A stretch of 64,000 nt of DNA from Acidicapsa ligni. Its GTDB lineage: Bacteria > Acidobacteriota > Terriglobia > Terriglobales > Acidobacteriaceae. The position numbers and the translations under genes were made by a program. Below are positions 43,500 to 52,313 of this stretch, in pieces. Each line of letters begins with the position of its first letter. The stretch's first letter is position 1. The stretch covers positions 372,001 through 436,000 of the forward strand of contig NZ_JAGSYG010000004.1 of NCBI RefSeq assembly GCF_025685655.1, given 5' to 3'. The notes beneath the pieces were generated by a model. That model ran no database searches. It was given only the letters and a program-made list of their open reading frames with translations, and was not told the DNA's origin.

Positions 43500-44456
43500 A
43501 TGCCATTGCCTACCGACGAAAAGCTCCTGGCCCTCGCACAGGATCTGCTGAACCAGTTCGACACCCTCTTCGGGGAACATCCTGGCTTCCGCCCTGCCCA
43601 CGCCAAGGGAATTCTGCTGACGGGCAAATTCACGCCCACGCCCACGCCCGAAGCGAAATCCTTATCGCGCGCTCCCCACCTCAATCGCGAGTCGACGCCC
43701 GTCACCGTACGCTTTTCCAACTCGACCGGCATCCCCTTAATTCCAGATAACGATCCAAACGCCGACCCACGCGGCATGGCCACCCGCTTCCATCTCGCCG
43801 AGCGCGTCCACACCGATATCGTCAGCCACTCCACCGACGGATTCCCAACCCACACCGGCGCCGAGTTTCTGGAGCTTTTACGTGCCATCGCCACCACCAG
43901 CCCCGACTCGCCGCACCCCAATCCCATTGAGCAGTTCCTCGGCACCCATCCCGCAGCGCTCGCCTTCGTGCAGGCACCCAAACCCGCGCCCTCCAGCTTC
44001 GCCAATGAGGCATTTTTCGGCGTTACCGCCATGCACTTCATCAACGCCGACGGAGCAGCACGCTACGGCCGCTATCGCATCGTCCCCCAGGCGGGCGCAG
44101 ATCATCTAAGCCCCGAAGCAGCCGCAGCCAAATCCGCAAATTATCTCTTCGATGAACTCACCGCACGCATCGCTCATAGCTCTATCCGCTTCGGCATTCA
44201 TGTACAGCTTGCCGATCCCGAAGACATCGTCGATGACGCCACCATTCACTGGCCTGAAACCCGAACCCTGCTGGAGCTCGGCACGCTCGAACTAACCGCC
44301 CTCGTAGCCGACGACGCCCAGGAGCAGAAGCACATCATCTTCGATCCCATCCCACGCGTCGATGGCATCGAGCCCTCAGCCGATCCGCTCCTGGAGCTCC
44401 GCGCAGCAATCTATCTGCTCAGCGGCCGTCGCCGCCGGTCTGCCCCAGCGCAGTAA
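43500..44456 (+). CDS. Catalase-related heme peroxidase (srpA-like)
   Basis: 318 residues, the length of the small catalase-related peroxidases rather than full catalases (about 480+). The N-terminal heme-pocket motif HPGFRPAHAKGILLTGKF carries the distal His. TPVTVRFSNSTGIP and DPRGMATRFHL follow the catalase core, and a C-terminal AAIYLLSGRRR may hold the proximal Tyr. A normal signal peptide is absent. A peroxidase active on organic or hydrogen peroxide is expected. It is divergent from the membrane protein, with 291 nt between the two starts that contain no clear promoter. Confidence 0.87.
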   Translation: MPLPTDEKLLALAQDLLNQFDTLFGEHPGFRPAHAKGILLTGKFTPTPTPEAKSLSRAPHLNRESTPVTVRFSNSTGIPLIPDNDPNADPRGMATRFHLAERVHTDIVSHSTDGFPTHTGAEFLELLRAIATTSPDSPHPNPIEQFLGTHPAALAFVQAPKPAPSSFANEAFFGVTAMHFINADGAARYGRYRIVPQAGADHLSPEAAAAKSANYLFDELTARIAHSSIRFGIHVQLADPEDIVDDATIHWPETRTLLELGTLELTALVADDAQEQKHIIFDPIPRVDGIEPSADPLLELRAAIYLLSGRRRRSAPAQ

Positions 44457-44529
44457 CCGTCAAACCTTCGTATCCACACCAAAGTCAGACAGATCGACGA
44501 GTGCGTATGGACGAACACTTAACCCGAGG

Positions 44530-46137
44530 ATGTATCGTATCCCTATGCTGCGTACATCCTCGCCCCAACGCCCTGCCATCGCGCTCCTGAGCGCATTGCT
44601 CTCATTTACCCTGCTGTGTTGTGTCGCATCGCCCCTGCAGGCAGCCGCCCAGTCCGATAAGGACAAGCCCTCAGACAAGTCGGCAAAATCAGATAAATCC
44701 GGCTCCGAAAAATCAGACTCCGACAAGTCTGCCACCGAGCGAAGCACCCGCCCGCCACTGCCCGCCGACGCCCATACGCAGCAGACGATTGAGTTCGAAG
44801 GCAAGACCATTCACTACACCGTCACCGTCGGCAAACTGCCCGTCTATGACTCCGAAGGCAAAACCAGTGGCGAAGTCGTCTACACCGCCTATACCGTCGA
44901 TAACGGTGCGAGTTCCGGCACGCGTCCCGTCACCTTCGCCCTCAACGGCGGCCCCGGTGCCTCGTCCGTCTATCTCAACTTCGGCGCCATCGGCCCCAAA
45001 ACGCTCCATGTCGGCAATGATGGCGACAGCCCCTCCGATCCTGCCACACTGTACGACAATCCCGGTACCTGGCTCGACTTCACCGATCTCGTCTTCATCG
45101 ATCCCATAGGCACCGGCTTTAGCCGCTCGCTGGTCTCCAAAGAAGAAACCAAGAAGCAGTTCTACAGCCCCACTCCGGATATCGAATATCTCTCCCGCGT
45201 CATCTACGACTGGCTCGTGAATAACGATCGCCTCACCTCCCGCAAGTATCTCGTCGGCGAAAGCTACGGCGGCTTCCGCGGTCCGCGCATCACCCACTTC
45301 CTGCAATCGCAGCTAGGCGTCGCCATGAATGGTGTAGTGCTCGTCTCGCCCTACCTGAATCCGGCAATCGACGAGAACGCAGAAATGTCCCCCATCCCGT
45401 GGATGGTCACTCTGCCGCCCATCGCCGCCGCCCATCTTGAGCGCGAACACAAGCTGACCCCCGCCGCTATGGCCGATGTCATCGCCTATACGCGCGGAGA
45501 ATACGCCACCGACCTGCTCAAAGGCCGCAGCGATCCAGAAGCCACACCCCGTCTGATCAAAAAAGTCACCGACCTCACCGGCCTCGACCCCGAATTCGTC
45601 AAATACTCCGGAGGACGCCTCGAAACCGGCGCCTACCTCCGCGAAGCGCATCGCGAAGAGGGCAAACTCAGCTCCATCTACGACTCGAATGTAACTTCCT
45701 TCGATCCCTTCCCGTTCTCGCCCGATCAGCGCGCCAACGACCCCATCCTCGCCAGCATTGTCGCTCCCACCACCACGGCAATGGTTGATTTCGTAACCCG
45801 TGTCGTTGGCTGGAAAGTCGATGCCCGCTACAACGCTCTCTCCGATGAAGTGAACAGAGAATGGGATCGCGGCGACGATCTCCGCACCGGCTCCGTTTCG
45901 CAATTGCGCGAAGCAGTTGCCGCCGACCCCAAGCTGCGCATCCTCATCGTCCACGGCTGGAACGATCTCTCATGCCCCTTCATGGGCTCCATCCTGACCG
46001 TCGATGAAATGCCCATCATGGGCGATCCAGCCCGCGTTTCCGTCAGGGAATACCCCGGCGGCCACATGTTCTACACTCGCCCCAGCAGCCGCACCGATCT
46101 GCACGCCGACGTAAAAGCAATGTTCAGCCAGCACTAA
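44530..46137 (+). CDS. Secreted serine carboxypeptidase (S10 family)
   Basis: 535 residues from ATG 44530 (ATG 44545 also possible, with GAGGA 14 nt upstream). A signal peptide (AIALLSALLSFTLLCCVASPLQAAAQ) is followed by a Lys/Asp/Ser-rich linker (SDKDKPSDKSAKSDKSGS). The S10 core has NGGPGASSVYL, the nucleophile GESYGGFRGPRI, Asp in HGWNDLSCP and His in PGGHMFYTR. It would trim peptides from the C-terminus outside the cytoplasm. It starts within the catalase gene frame but in another phase, about 75 nt after its stop. Confidence 0.93.
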   Translation: MYRIPMLRTSSPQRPAIALLSALLSFTLLCCVASPLQAAAQSDKDKPSDKSAKSDKSGSEKSDSDKSATERSTRPPLPADAHTQQTIEFEGKTIHYTVTVGKLPVYDSEGKTSGEVVYTAYTVDNGASSGTRPVTFALNGGPGASSVYLNFGAIGPKTLHVGNDGDSPSDPATLYDNPGTWLDFTDLVFIDPIGTGFSRSLVSKEETKKQFYSPTPDIEYLSRVIYDWLVNNDRLTSRKYLVGESYGGFRGPRITHFLQSQLGVAMNGVVLVSPYLNPAIDENAEMSPIPWMVTLPPIAAAHLEREHKLTPAAMADVIAYTRGEYATDLLKGRSDPEATPRLIKKVTDLTGLDPEFVKYSGGRLETGAYLREAHREEGKLSSIYDSNVTSFDPFPFSPDQRANDPILASIVAPTTTAMVDFVTRVVGWKVDARYNALSDEVNREWDRGDDLRTGSVSQLREAVAADPKLRILIVHGWNDLSCPFMGSILTVDEMPIMGDPARVSVREYPGGHMFYTRPSSRTDLHADVKAMFSQH

Positions 46138-46219
46138 ACTCAATACCCTCAAGTCAGCTAACTCACCGGCCACAAGACTTACTAACTAGCCCAGCAGCAA
46201 ATCACCAGATGTAACAAAC

Positions 46220-46259
46220 CAACAACGCCCTAGGACTTAAATCTCCGGGGGCGTTGTTG
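46220..46259 (+). terminator. Terminator after the S10 carboxypeptidase gene
   Basis: An 11-bp perfect stem CAACAACGCCC / GGGCGTTGTTG with an 18-nt loop, about 80 nt after the stop. No long T-run follows. Confidence 0.65.
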
Positions 46260-46292
46260 CGTAGTAGGCCAGTCCACATACAGCATCGACAT

Positions 46293-46374
46293 TCAGAACC
46301 TTGCTCCCGCCCTTAGCCCTTGCCCTTGCAGTTGCCTTTCTGGCTGTCATTCCCGAAGGGAATCTGCTGTTAGC
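46293..46374 (+). repeat. Dispersed NNTTGC/ATTCCC-hairpin element, copy A
   Basis: NNTTGC-type hexamers (CCTTGC, CCCTTGC, AGTTGC, about 46311-46336) run into TTTCTGGCTGTCATTCCCGA and the mirrored GGGAATCTGCTGTTAG. The hairpin ATTCCC-GAA-GGGAAT is at 46349-46363. The left end TCAGAACCTTGCTC (46293-46306) matches the left end of copy C at 12 of 14 bases. It lies in the intergenic gap between the S10 carboxypeptidase and the TlpA-like gene. Confidence 0.75.
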
Positions 46375-46471
46375 TCTCAAACAAAACAAAAACCAACCCA
46401 AACAACTCCTTCTTTTTATAAAAATCAAATCGAACAGCCATGTTACATTGAGTTCGATCCCCGGAGACCTC

Positions 46472-47530
46472 ATGTATCGCATAGCTTCTTTAGCCTTGTT
46501 ATTAACTGCTGCCTTCCCATCCCTGGTATTCGCGCAATCAGCCACAGCACTTACCTCCAATACCGCGCCCGCCGATTCCAAGGCAGGTAAGACTTTCGCC
46601 AGGGCCGCCAAAGAATTCGAAGATCGTAAGTACGGTCTCGCATCGGCCGACTTTCGCAAGGCAGATCAACTGGATGGCGGTCACTGTGTCTCCTGCCAAC
46701 TACAGGCTTATAAATCCGCAAAATTGATGGGAGATTTCACCACCGCGCACGACGAGGCGACTCTACTGATGAACTCCGTCGTCACCCCCGAAGACAAAGC
46801 CGAAGTACATTACCTCATCGGCGACGTCTGTCTCGCTGAAGGTGGAGACCGCATCTTCGACAAGCCATTTCAGGATGCGGAAAGCGAGTTCCATGCCGCC
46901 CTGGAACTGCAGCCTGAAAAGCCGAACTGCGTTTACGGCGATGGACTAGCCCTGGCTCACCTGCACCAATACGAAAAAGCCCGCGAACGATTCAAGCAGT
47001 ACATGAAGCTCTCCTCGCCCACCGATTTGCAATATGCTCACGCGAAGTTATTCGCCGTTCAGCCCGAGCTCGCGCGCAAACGCGTTGCTCCCAACTTTCA
47101 CGTCGTGGCAATGGATGGCAGCCCCATCGCGATGGAGAGCCTAGCAGGCAAGGTCATCCTCATCGATTTCTGGGCCACCTGGTGCGCCCCATGCATGAAG
47201 GCCCTGCCACATCTGCGCGAAATCGCCGAAGAGTTCAAAGGACAGCCACTCGTAGTCATCAGCGTCAGCGTGGACAACGACGAATCCACCTGGAAAAACT
47301 TCGTCGCTAAAAATAACATGACCTGGCTTCAATATCGCGATGGCGGCTTTGACGGACCGATAGCCACCGCATTCAACGTCAAGGCAATTCCAACCACCTT
47401 CACCGTAGACACCGACGGCTTCGTTCAAGACCGGCAGGTAGGAGACGGCGACATCGAAACCACCCTCAAGCGATTAGTCACGCAGGCATCCGACGCCGCC
47501 AATCACAAGACGCTGGCAGAGATCCGCTGA
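46472..47530 (+). CDS. Secreted TPR-containing TlpA-like thiol-disulfide oxidoreductase
   Basis: 352 residues from ATG 46472 (GGAG about 6 nt upstream); the frame is open to 46301 only because it runs into the repeat element. A signal peptide (ASLALLLTAAFPSLVFAQS) is followed by two to three TPR-like helices (about 40-190) and a TlpA/ResA thioredoxin fold with WATWCAPC (about 233) and a cis-Pro region VKAIPTTFTVD. It probably reduces or shuffles disulfides in the periplasm, with the TPR part binding a client. It converges on the acyltransferase gene with one base between stop codons. Confidence 0.9.
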   Translation: MYRIASLALLLTAAFPSLVFAQSATALTSNTAPADSKAGKTFARAAKEFEDRKYGLASADFRKADQLDGGHCVSCQLQAYKSAKLMGDFTTAHDEATLLMNSVVTPEDKAEVHYLIGDVCLAEGGDRIFDKPFQDAESEFHAALELQPEKPNCVYGDGLALAHLHQYEKARERFKQYMKLSSPTDLQYAHAKLFAVQPELARKRVAPNFHVVAMDGSPIAMESLAGKVILIDFWATWCAPCMKALPHLREIAEEFKGQPLVVISVSVDNDESTWKNFVAKNNMTWLQYRDGGFDGPIATAFNVKAIPTTFTVDTDGFVQDRQVGDGDIETTLKRLVTQASDAANHKTLAEIR

Positions 47531-47531
47531 A

Positions 47532-48710
47532 TCACTGACTTTCCTCCGCCAGCCGAACGATAACTTCCTCTTCCGGAAGATGCCCCGGCGTGCCATCCTC
47601 TTTTTTTCGCATCAGGCGATGCCGAAGATTCTGCGCAGGCATTTCAATCAGCCGCCACGAGAGTTCGCTCAGGATAAGTGAAATGACGAGTATTGAAAGA
47701 ACAAGCAAAATATCGACACCGACGCCCTGCGGTAAGTTAGCCAGGGTTCCATGAACGCGGCTGGCCTGAACCGCAACGCGTAGCGGTCCGTGAATCAGGT
47801 AAAGCGCATAGCTGCGTCTGCCCAGATAAGTCATGACCGGGTTTCCAAAAAATCTGGCCAGGCCGGAAGGCAATGCAGATTCAAGGGCTCCAAAGATCAG
47901 CATCGATGTCAGTACGATCGCAGGCGGAATAGCAAAAATCTGGCTCCACTTACTGATCGGGGCCAGGCTGCCATGAAAAGCAAAGAAGATGCAGCAAAGC
48001 AGAGCCGCCGCGACAATCGCGATTCTGCGCCACCAGTTTGCCAGGAAGCGTTGCACTTCAGGCAGAGTGATGCCCACCGCAAGCGCCGCGCCGATCGATA
48101 GCCCATCGATACGTGTCGGCGTAATTTTAAAGATAATTTCACCGCGCACATAAATTACCGCCAGCAAAACACGCAGCAACTCTGACGCCACCACAAGCGC
48201 TAACGCCAGCTTCAGCAGTGTTACCTTGTTCAGACGCTTTGCCGCCTGGGGCCACAGAAAATAAAACTGCTCTTCCACGGCGAGCGACCAGATGTGCCCC
48301 AGCCACGGCATCTCCGTCTGGGTCACAGCAGTCCAATTCGCCAGGAAAAAAATCGCCGGTAATACGTAGCCGCTCGTAACGTGAATCTGCGGTGCAAAAT
48401 AGTGTGCGGCCACCAATGTGATCGTAAAAATGACAGCAAACGCTGGCAGAATTCGAAACGCTCGACGCAGATAAAAATTGCTCCAGAACCCCGGTTCCGA
48501 GCGATCTTTGAGAATAATGCCCGTAATCAGAAATCCGGACAAAACGAAGAAGACATCGACCCCAAGCCAACCTGCAAGCATGAGATTATCGATCGCGAGA
48601 AGGACCGGATTCCTGCTGATCCCCAGGCCAATAATCGAGCCCAGATGATCGGCCAGCACCGCAGCGATGGCGAAGCCACGAATGCCATCCAGTTGCGACA
48701 ATCTCCTCAA
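47532..48710 (-). CDS. Acyltransferase 3 family membrane protein (OafA/YrhL-like)
   Basis: 392 residues with about 10 membrane helices. The N-terminal LDGIRGFAIAAVLADHL and VDVFFVLSGFLIT, with the following FWSNFYLRRAFRILPAF, are the acyltransferase-3 signature (catalytic His in the first part, R-x10-H-type motifs). These enzymes O-acetylate or acylate surface polysaccharides, peptidoglycan or small molecules. No polysaccharide cluster is adjacent, so the acceptor is unknown. Confidence 0.93.
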   Translation of the reverse strand: MRRLSQLDGIRGFAIAAVLADHLGSIIGLGISRNPVLLAIDNLMLAGWLGVDVFFVLSGFLITGIILKDRSEPGFWSNFYLRRAFRILPAFAVIFTITLVAAHYFAPQIHVTSGYVLPAIFFLANWTAVTQTEMPWLGHIWSLAVEEQFYFLWPQAAKRLNKVTLLKLALALVVASELLRVLLAVIYVRGEIIFKITPTRIDGLSIGAALAVGITLPEVQRFLANWWRRIAIVAAALLCCIFFAFHGSLAPISKWSQIFAIPPAIVLTSMLIFGALESALPSGLARFFGNPVMTYLGRRSYALYLIHGPLRVAVQASRVHGTLANLPQGVGVDILLVLSILVISLILSELSWRLIEMPAQNLRHRLMRKKEDGTPGHLPEEEVIVRLAEESQ

Positions 48711-49170
48711 GATAAACCTCCGGAATCGTTTATAAAATTTTGCTCAAACCAGCATGTGCCCTGCGATGGTTACCTCCATTGAAACGAAAGTACCTCCCAG
48801 ATAGCTCCATCATATCCTCCGCCCGAAACCGATCTTTGTTTCGAAAGCAACAAGTAAGCTCCGCGATTTCCACCGACTTGCCATTCTGAGCGACATGCCA
48901 TAGCATCCAACTCAGAGACCGACCTGCAAAGCAGGTGAGTTCGTTAACGCTGGTTGAACCAACATTCATTGAACAGGGACTCGACTCGAAAAATCGCTTC
49001 TGTGTGCCGTGCCCACCAGTCTGGGATGCCTAATGAAGCGCGGAGAGTCCCGCCGTCTTAGGACGGGTTCACCAGCGCACAGACTCACGGCCAAGTGGGT
49101 CGGTATCTACCTTTAAGCCAGGCGGCATCTGCCGTCTCGGAAACAGTTTCGCAAACCTAAATTCTCTCCC
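48711..49170. other. Intergenic region without a supported gene
   Basis: 460 nt between the reverse-strand acyltransferase and the forward Lgt-like gene. A reverse frame at 48730-48969 (79 codons) exists but has no RBS, motif or membrane pattern, so I leave it uncalled. A small hairpin, GTCCCGCCGTC-TTA-GGACGGG-like, lies near 49045-49070. It must contain promoters for both flanking genes; no well-spaced pair was found. Confidence 0.4.
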
Positions 49171-49977
49171 GTGCATCCAGTCCTCTTCCAGCTCGGTCCC
49201 TTCGTCATACCCACCTACGGAGCAGTCGCGGCACTCGGCGTCTTCCTCGCCCTCGCCCTTGCTCAGTTCACTGCAAAGCGTGTGAATCTCGATCCGCGCC
49301 ACGCCTGGAACATGCTAGTTCTCGCCATCTTCGCAGCGCTCGCCATCTCGCGCCTGCTTCTCATCGTCATGAACCTGAGCGATCTCCGCCGTCATCCAGC
49401 CTGGCTGCTGGCCGTCGCCATGGTCCACCACCCGCTGCTATCCGCCGCTGGCATCGTCGCAGGATCAGCCGCGGTCCTCGCCTACATCCGCTGGGCAAAG
49501 CTGCCCATACGCGCCGTCGCCGATTGCCTCGCCGCACCGCTCTCCCTCGGCATGGCCGCCGAACAACTCGGCGCACTCCTCGCAGGCAGCGACTACGGCC
49601 GCGAAATCGAGGCCACATCCTCCGCCACGCATCTGTTCGTCGTTTACACCAACCCCCTCGCCGCCCGCTGGAGCGGAGCCCCGCTCAACGTCGCCGTTTA
49701 TCCCGTCCAGGTCTACGCCGCCATCGGAGCCCTCGCCGTAGCCGTCCTCACCTTCGCCGGCCTTTTTTACAAGCGCCGGCAGCCAGGGGACATCGCCGGA
49801 ATCTGGCTCATCGCCACCGGCATCGTTCTCTTCGCCACAGAACTCTTTCGCGACTGGGAAGGCCGCGGTGTTTTCGCCAATGCCCTCGTCGATACGCCGC
49901 AACTGGTAGCCTTAGGAATGGTGTTGTGCGGCGGCCTCTTACTGATCGACTGGCAGCCCGCGCATCGCACCGCCTGA
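49171..49977 (+). CDS. Lgt-family (prolipoprotein diacylglyceryl transferase) homologue lacking conserved catalytic residues
   Basis: 268 residues from GTG 49171, seven predicted helices and the Lgt start MHPVLFQLGPFVIPTYG. The family's HGG motif is replaced by SAAGIVAG (about 91-98). The Lgt signature G-R-x-G-N-F-x-N-x-E is replaced by GMAAEQLGALLAGSDYG (127-143), so the conserved His, Arg and Asn positions appear as Ala, Gln and Ala. The C-terminal ELFRDWEGRG may correspond to the second conserved Arg. Canonical Lgt transfers diacylglycerol to prelipoprotein Cys; this protein probably does something else or works differently. It is directly followed by rluD. Confidence 0.75.
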   Translation: MHPVLFQLGPFVIPTYGAVAALGVFLALALAQFTAKRVNLDPRHAWNMLVLAIFAALAISRLLLIVMNLSDLRRHPAWLLAVAMVHHPLLSAAGIVAGSAAVLAYIRWAKLPIRAVADCLAAPLSLGMAAEQLGALLAGSDYGREIEATSSATHLFVVYTNPLAARWSGAPLNVAVYPVQVYAAIGALAVAVLTFAGLFYKRRQPGDIAGIWLIATGIVLFATELFRDWEGRGVFANALVDTPQLVALGMVLCGGLLLIDWQPAHRTA

Positions 49978-49987
49978 AAGGCAATCT

Positions 49988-51070
49988 GTGCAAGAAGAAG
50001 AACTCATTCCCGAAGTAGAGACTTACCTTGTTCCCGTCGAAGTCGCAGGCTGGCGGCTCGACCAGTTTCTCGTTGGTGAACTGGACGGCGTCAGCCGCTC
50101 CCGCGTTCAGCAGCTCATCGAGCAGGGCGATATCCTCGTCGAAGGCAAGCGCGAAAAAGCCTCCTTCAAACTGCGCGGCGGAGAAGCCGTCACCGTCCAC
50201 GGCCAGCAGCACGTAGAGCCGCTCCACGCTCACCCCGAAGATATCCCGCTCGAAATCGTCTACGAAGACGACGACCTCGCCGTGGTCAATAAACCCGCAG
50301 GCATGATGGTCCACGCCGGCTCCGGAGCCACCGACGAAGCCCGCAGCGGCGGCACCCTCGTCAACGCGCTCCTGCACCACTTCAAGCAGCTTTCCGGCAT
50401 CGGCGGCGAACTCCGCCCCGGCATCGTCCATCGCCTCGACAAGGAAACCAGCGGCCTCATCCTCATCGCCAAAAACGATGCCGCCCACGAAGCGCTCGCC
50501 GAGATGTTCGCCAGCCGCGAAGTCGTCAAGACCTACATCGCGCTCGTTCACGGCGTTCTCCCCGAAGATGGAGCCACCATCATGGCCCCCATCAGTCGCG
50601 ACACCGTCCGCCGCACCCGCATGACCACCCGCCGCCTTGAAGGCGCGCGCCACGCCGTATCCCACTACCGCGTCGTCTCCCGTCTCGAAAACCGCTTCGG
50701 CAAATTCACACTCACCCGCGTACGCATCGAGACCGGACGCACCCACCAGATCCGCGTCCACATGGCCTCCATCAGCCACCCCGTCGTGGGCGACAGCCTC
50801 TACGGAGCGCCCGCCAAAATCCTCTCTCTGCCTCTCAGCTCCACGCGCAAAGCCCCCATTGAGAAGCTGGAACTGGGCCGCAACTTCCTCCACGCCGCCG
50901 AACTGGAATTCACCCACCCCATCTCCCGCAAGCAGATCAAGCTCAGCGCGCCGATGCCTAACGAACTGGAATCCTTCCTCGTCCAACTGAAAGACCCGGT
51001 ATCGGATCGAGTGGCGGAACCGTCCAGCCCCGAGGAACGGGAAGAATCGCGAGACATGGATGCGTATTGA
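49988..51070 (+). CDS. rluD: RluA/RluD family 23S rRNA pseudouridine synthase
   Basis: 360 residues from GTG 49988; AAGG lies at the end of the preceding gene, so translation is probably coupled. The S4 domain (about 18-80, GWRLDQFLVGELDGVSRSRVQQLI) precedes the synthase core with PAGMMVHAGSG, HRLDKETSGLILIAK (catalytic Asp) and the late RIETGRTHQIRVHMA. RluD makes Psi1911/1915/1917 in 23S rRNA. RluC-like specificity cannot be excluded. Confidence 0.92.
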   Translation: MQEEELIPEVETYLVPVEVAGWRLDQFLVGELDGVSRSRVQQLIEQGDILVEGKREKASFKLRGGEAVTVHGQQHVEPLHAHPEDIPLEIVYEDDDLAVVNKPAGMMVHAGSGATDEARSGGTLVNALLHHFKQLSGIGGELRPGIVHRLDKETSGLILIAKNDAAHEALAEMFASREVVKTYIALVHGVLPEDGATIMAPISRDTVRRTRMTTRRLEGARHAVSHYRVVSRLENRFGKFTLTRVRIETGRTHQIRVHMASISHPVVGDSLYGAPAKILSLPLSSTRKAPIEKLELGRNFLHAAELEFTHPISRKQIKLSAPMPNELESFLVQLKDPVSDRVAEPSSPEEREESRDMDAY

Positions 51071-51074
51071 TAGA

Positions 51075-52118
51075 ATGACCGTTGACATGACCAGACACCT
51101 CGTTCTTGCAGCCGGATTGGCCTGCATCCTGAGTTCCGCCCTCGGCACAACTGCCCTTTCTGCCCAACAACCGGCACAGCAGCCCGCCCCGCCGCAAGCT
51201 CAGCAGCCACAAGCGCAGCCTCAAGTTCAGGCCCCGCCGCAAGCCCAGCCGACGCAATCCGGCAATCCCGACGATTCCAGTTTCAAAATCACCACCTCGG
51301 TCAACGAAGTTAACCTGATCTTCACCGTGACCGATCGCCACGGTGCCTTCATTCCCAATCTCAAGCAAAGCGATTTCGCCCTGCTCGACGATCAGAAGGC
51401 CCCTGCGCGCGTTACCTCCTTCACGCAGCAGACCAATCTTCCCCTGCGCGTCGGAATTCTCATCGACGCCAGCACCTCCATCCGCTCTCGCTTCCAGTTC
51501 GAGCAGCAGTCGGCCAATGAATTCCTGCTCCAGGCCCTCCGAGCCAAAAGCGACCGCGCCTTCGTGATGGGCTTCGATTCAACCCCCACCGTCACCCAGG
51601 ACTGGACCAACAATCTCGATGCCCTCCAGACCGGAGTCAGCAAACTCCGACCCGGCGGCGGCACCGCGCTCTTCGACGCCGTTTACACCGCTTGCCGCGA
51701 CAAACTCCTCGATCAATCGCGTGGCCAGGAGCCCGTTCGCCGCGCCATGATTCTCGTCTCGGACGGCGCAGATAACCAGAGCCGCGCCTACATCGATGAC
51801 GCCATCAAGATGTGCCAGCGCGCCGAAACCATCATCTACTCCATCAGCACTAACTGGACCCCCAGCCGTGGCAAAGGCGACGACATCCTCATGAAGATGT
51901 CCAATGAAACCGGCGGCCGCGCCTTCTTCCCGCCCTCCGTCGACGAAATCTCGCTCGGCTTCACCAGCATTGAAGAGGAGCTGCGCAGCCAGTACGCGCT
52001 CACCTACACCCCCGCCGACTTCCGTGCCGACGGGGCCTTCCGAACCATCTACCTCTTCGCCAACGACCGTCGCTACTCAGTCCGCACCAAAAAAGGCTAC
52101 TTCTCCCCCAAACAGTAG
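51075..52118 (+). CDS. Secreted VWFA-domain protein (acidobacterial VWFA-related family)
   Basis: 347 residues from ATG 51075 (51060 and 51087 also possible; the gene begins next to the rluD stop). A signal peptide (LVLAAGLACILSSALGTTALSA) is followed by a Gln/Pro/Ala-rich linker (about 32-65). The VWFA domain has a MIDAS motif DASTSIRS near residue 133 and a GGTALFDAVYTA segment. Related proteins are secreted in Acidobacteriota and have unknown binding partners. A hairpin follows the stop. Confidence 0.9.
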   Translation: MTVDMTRHLVLAAGLACILSSALGTTALSAQQPAQQPAPPQAQQPQAQPQVQAPPQAQPTQSGNPDDSSFKITTSVNEVNLIFTVTDRHGAFIPNLKQSDFALLDDQKAPARVTSFTQQTNLPLRVGILIDASTSIRSRFQFEQQSANEFLLQALRAKSDRAFVMGFDSTPTVTQDWTNNLDALQTGVSKLRPGGGTALFDAVYTACRDKLLDQSRGQEPVRRAMILVSDGADNQSRAYIDDAIKMCQRAETIIYSISTNWTPSRGKGDDILMKMSNETGGRAFFPPSVDEISLGFTSIEEELRSQYALTYTPADFRADGAFRTIYLFANDRRYSVRTKKGYFSPKQ

Positions 52119-52134
52119 CTTTTTCTCTCGGCAC

Positions 52135-52168
52135 CCCAGCCTGATCGCAAAATTGCGATCAGGCTGGG
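52135..52168 (+). terminator. Hairpin after VWFA gene
   Basis: A 16-bp perfect stem CCCAGCCTGATCGCAA / TTGCGATCAGGCTGGG with a 2-nt loop, 17 nt after the stop. No T-run is present, but the stem is strong. Confidence 0.75.
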
Positions 52169-52313
52169 AGAAGCAAATTCCTGTGATTTCATTTACTTTT
52201 CGACATGCCTTCCGTTCCTGGGCGTCTTCCCGCCCATCCCCAACGTCTCTACCTTGGCACCTGATATTTGTCCCTCCCCAACCAGCCAGAACAAGGTATA
52301 ACCAAATCAGCCC

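Noticed and set aside
46301..46471. 5' extension of the TlpA-like frame into the repeat element
   Set aside because: The translated part (LALALAV...) comes from the hexamer repeat; a good RBS and signal peptide begin at 46472.
48730..48969. Reverse frame of 79 codons between the acyltransferase and lgt-like genes
   Set aside because: No RBS, no motif and no recognisable composition; kept only as part of the intergenic note.
49808..51148. Reverse frame of 446 codons opposite lgt/rluD
   Set aside because: Overlaps two genes with clear family motifs and shows no RBS or domain.
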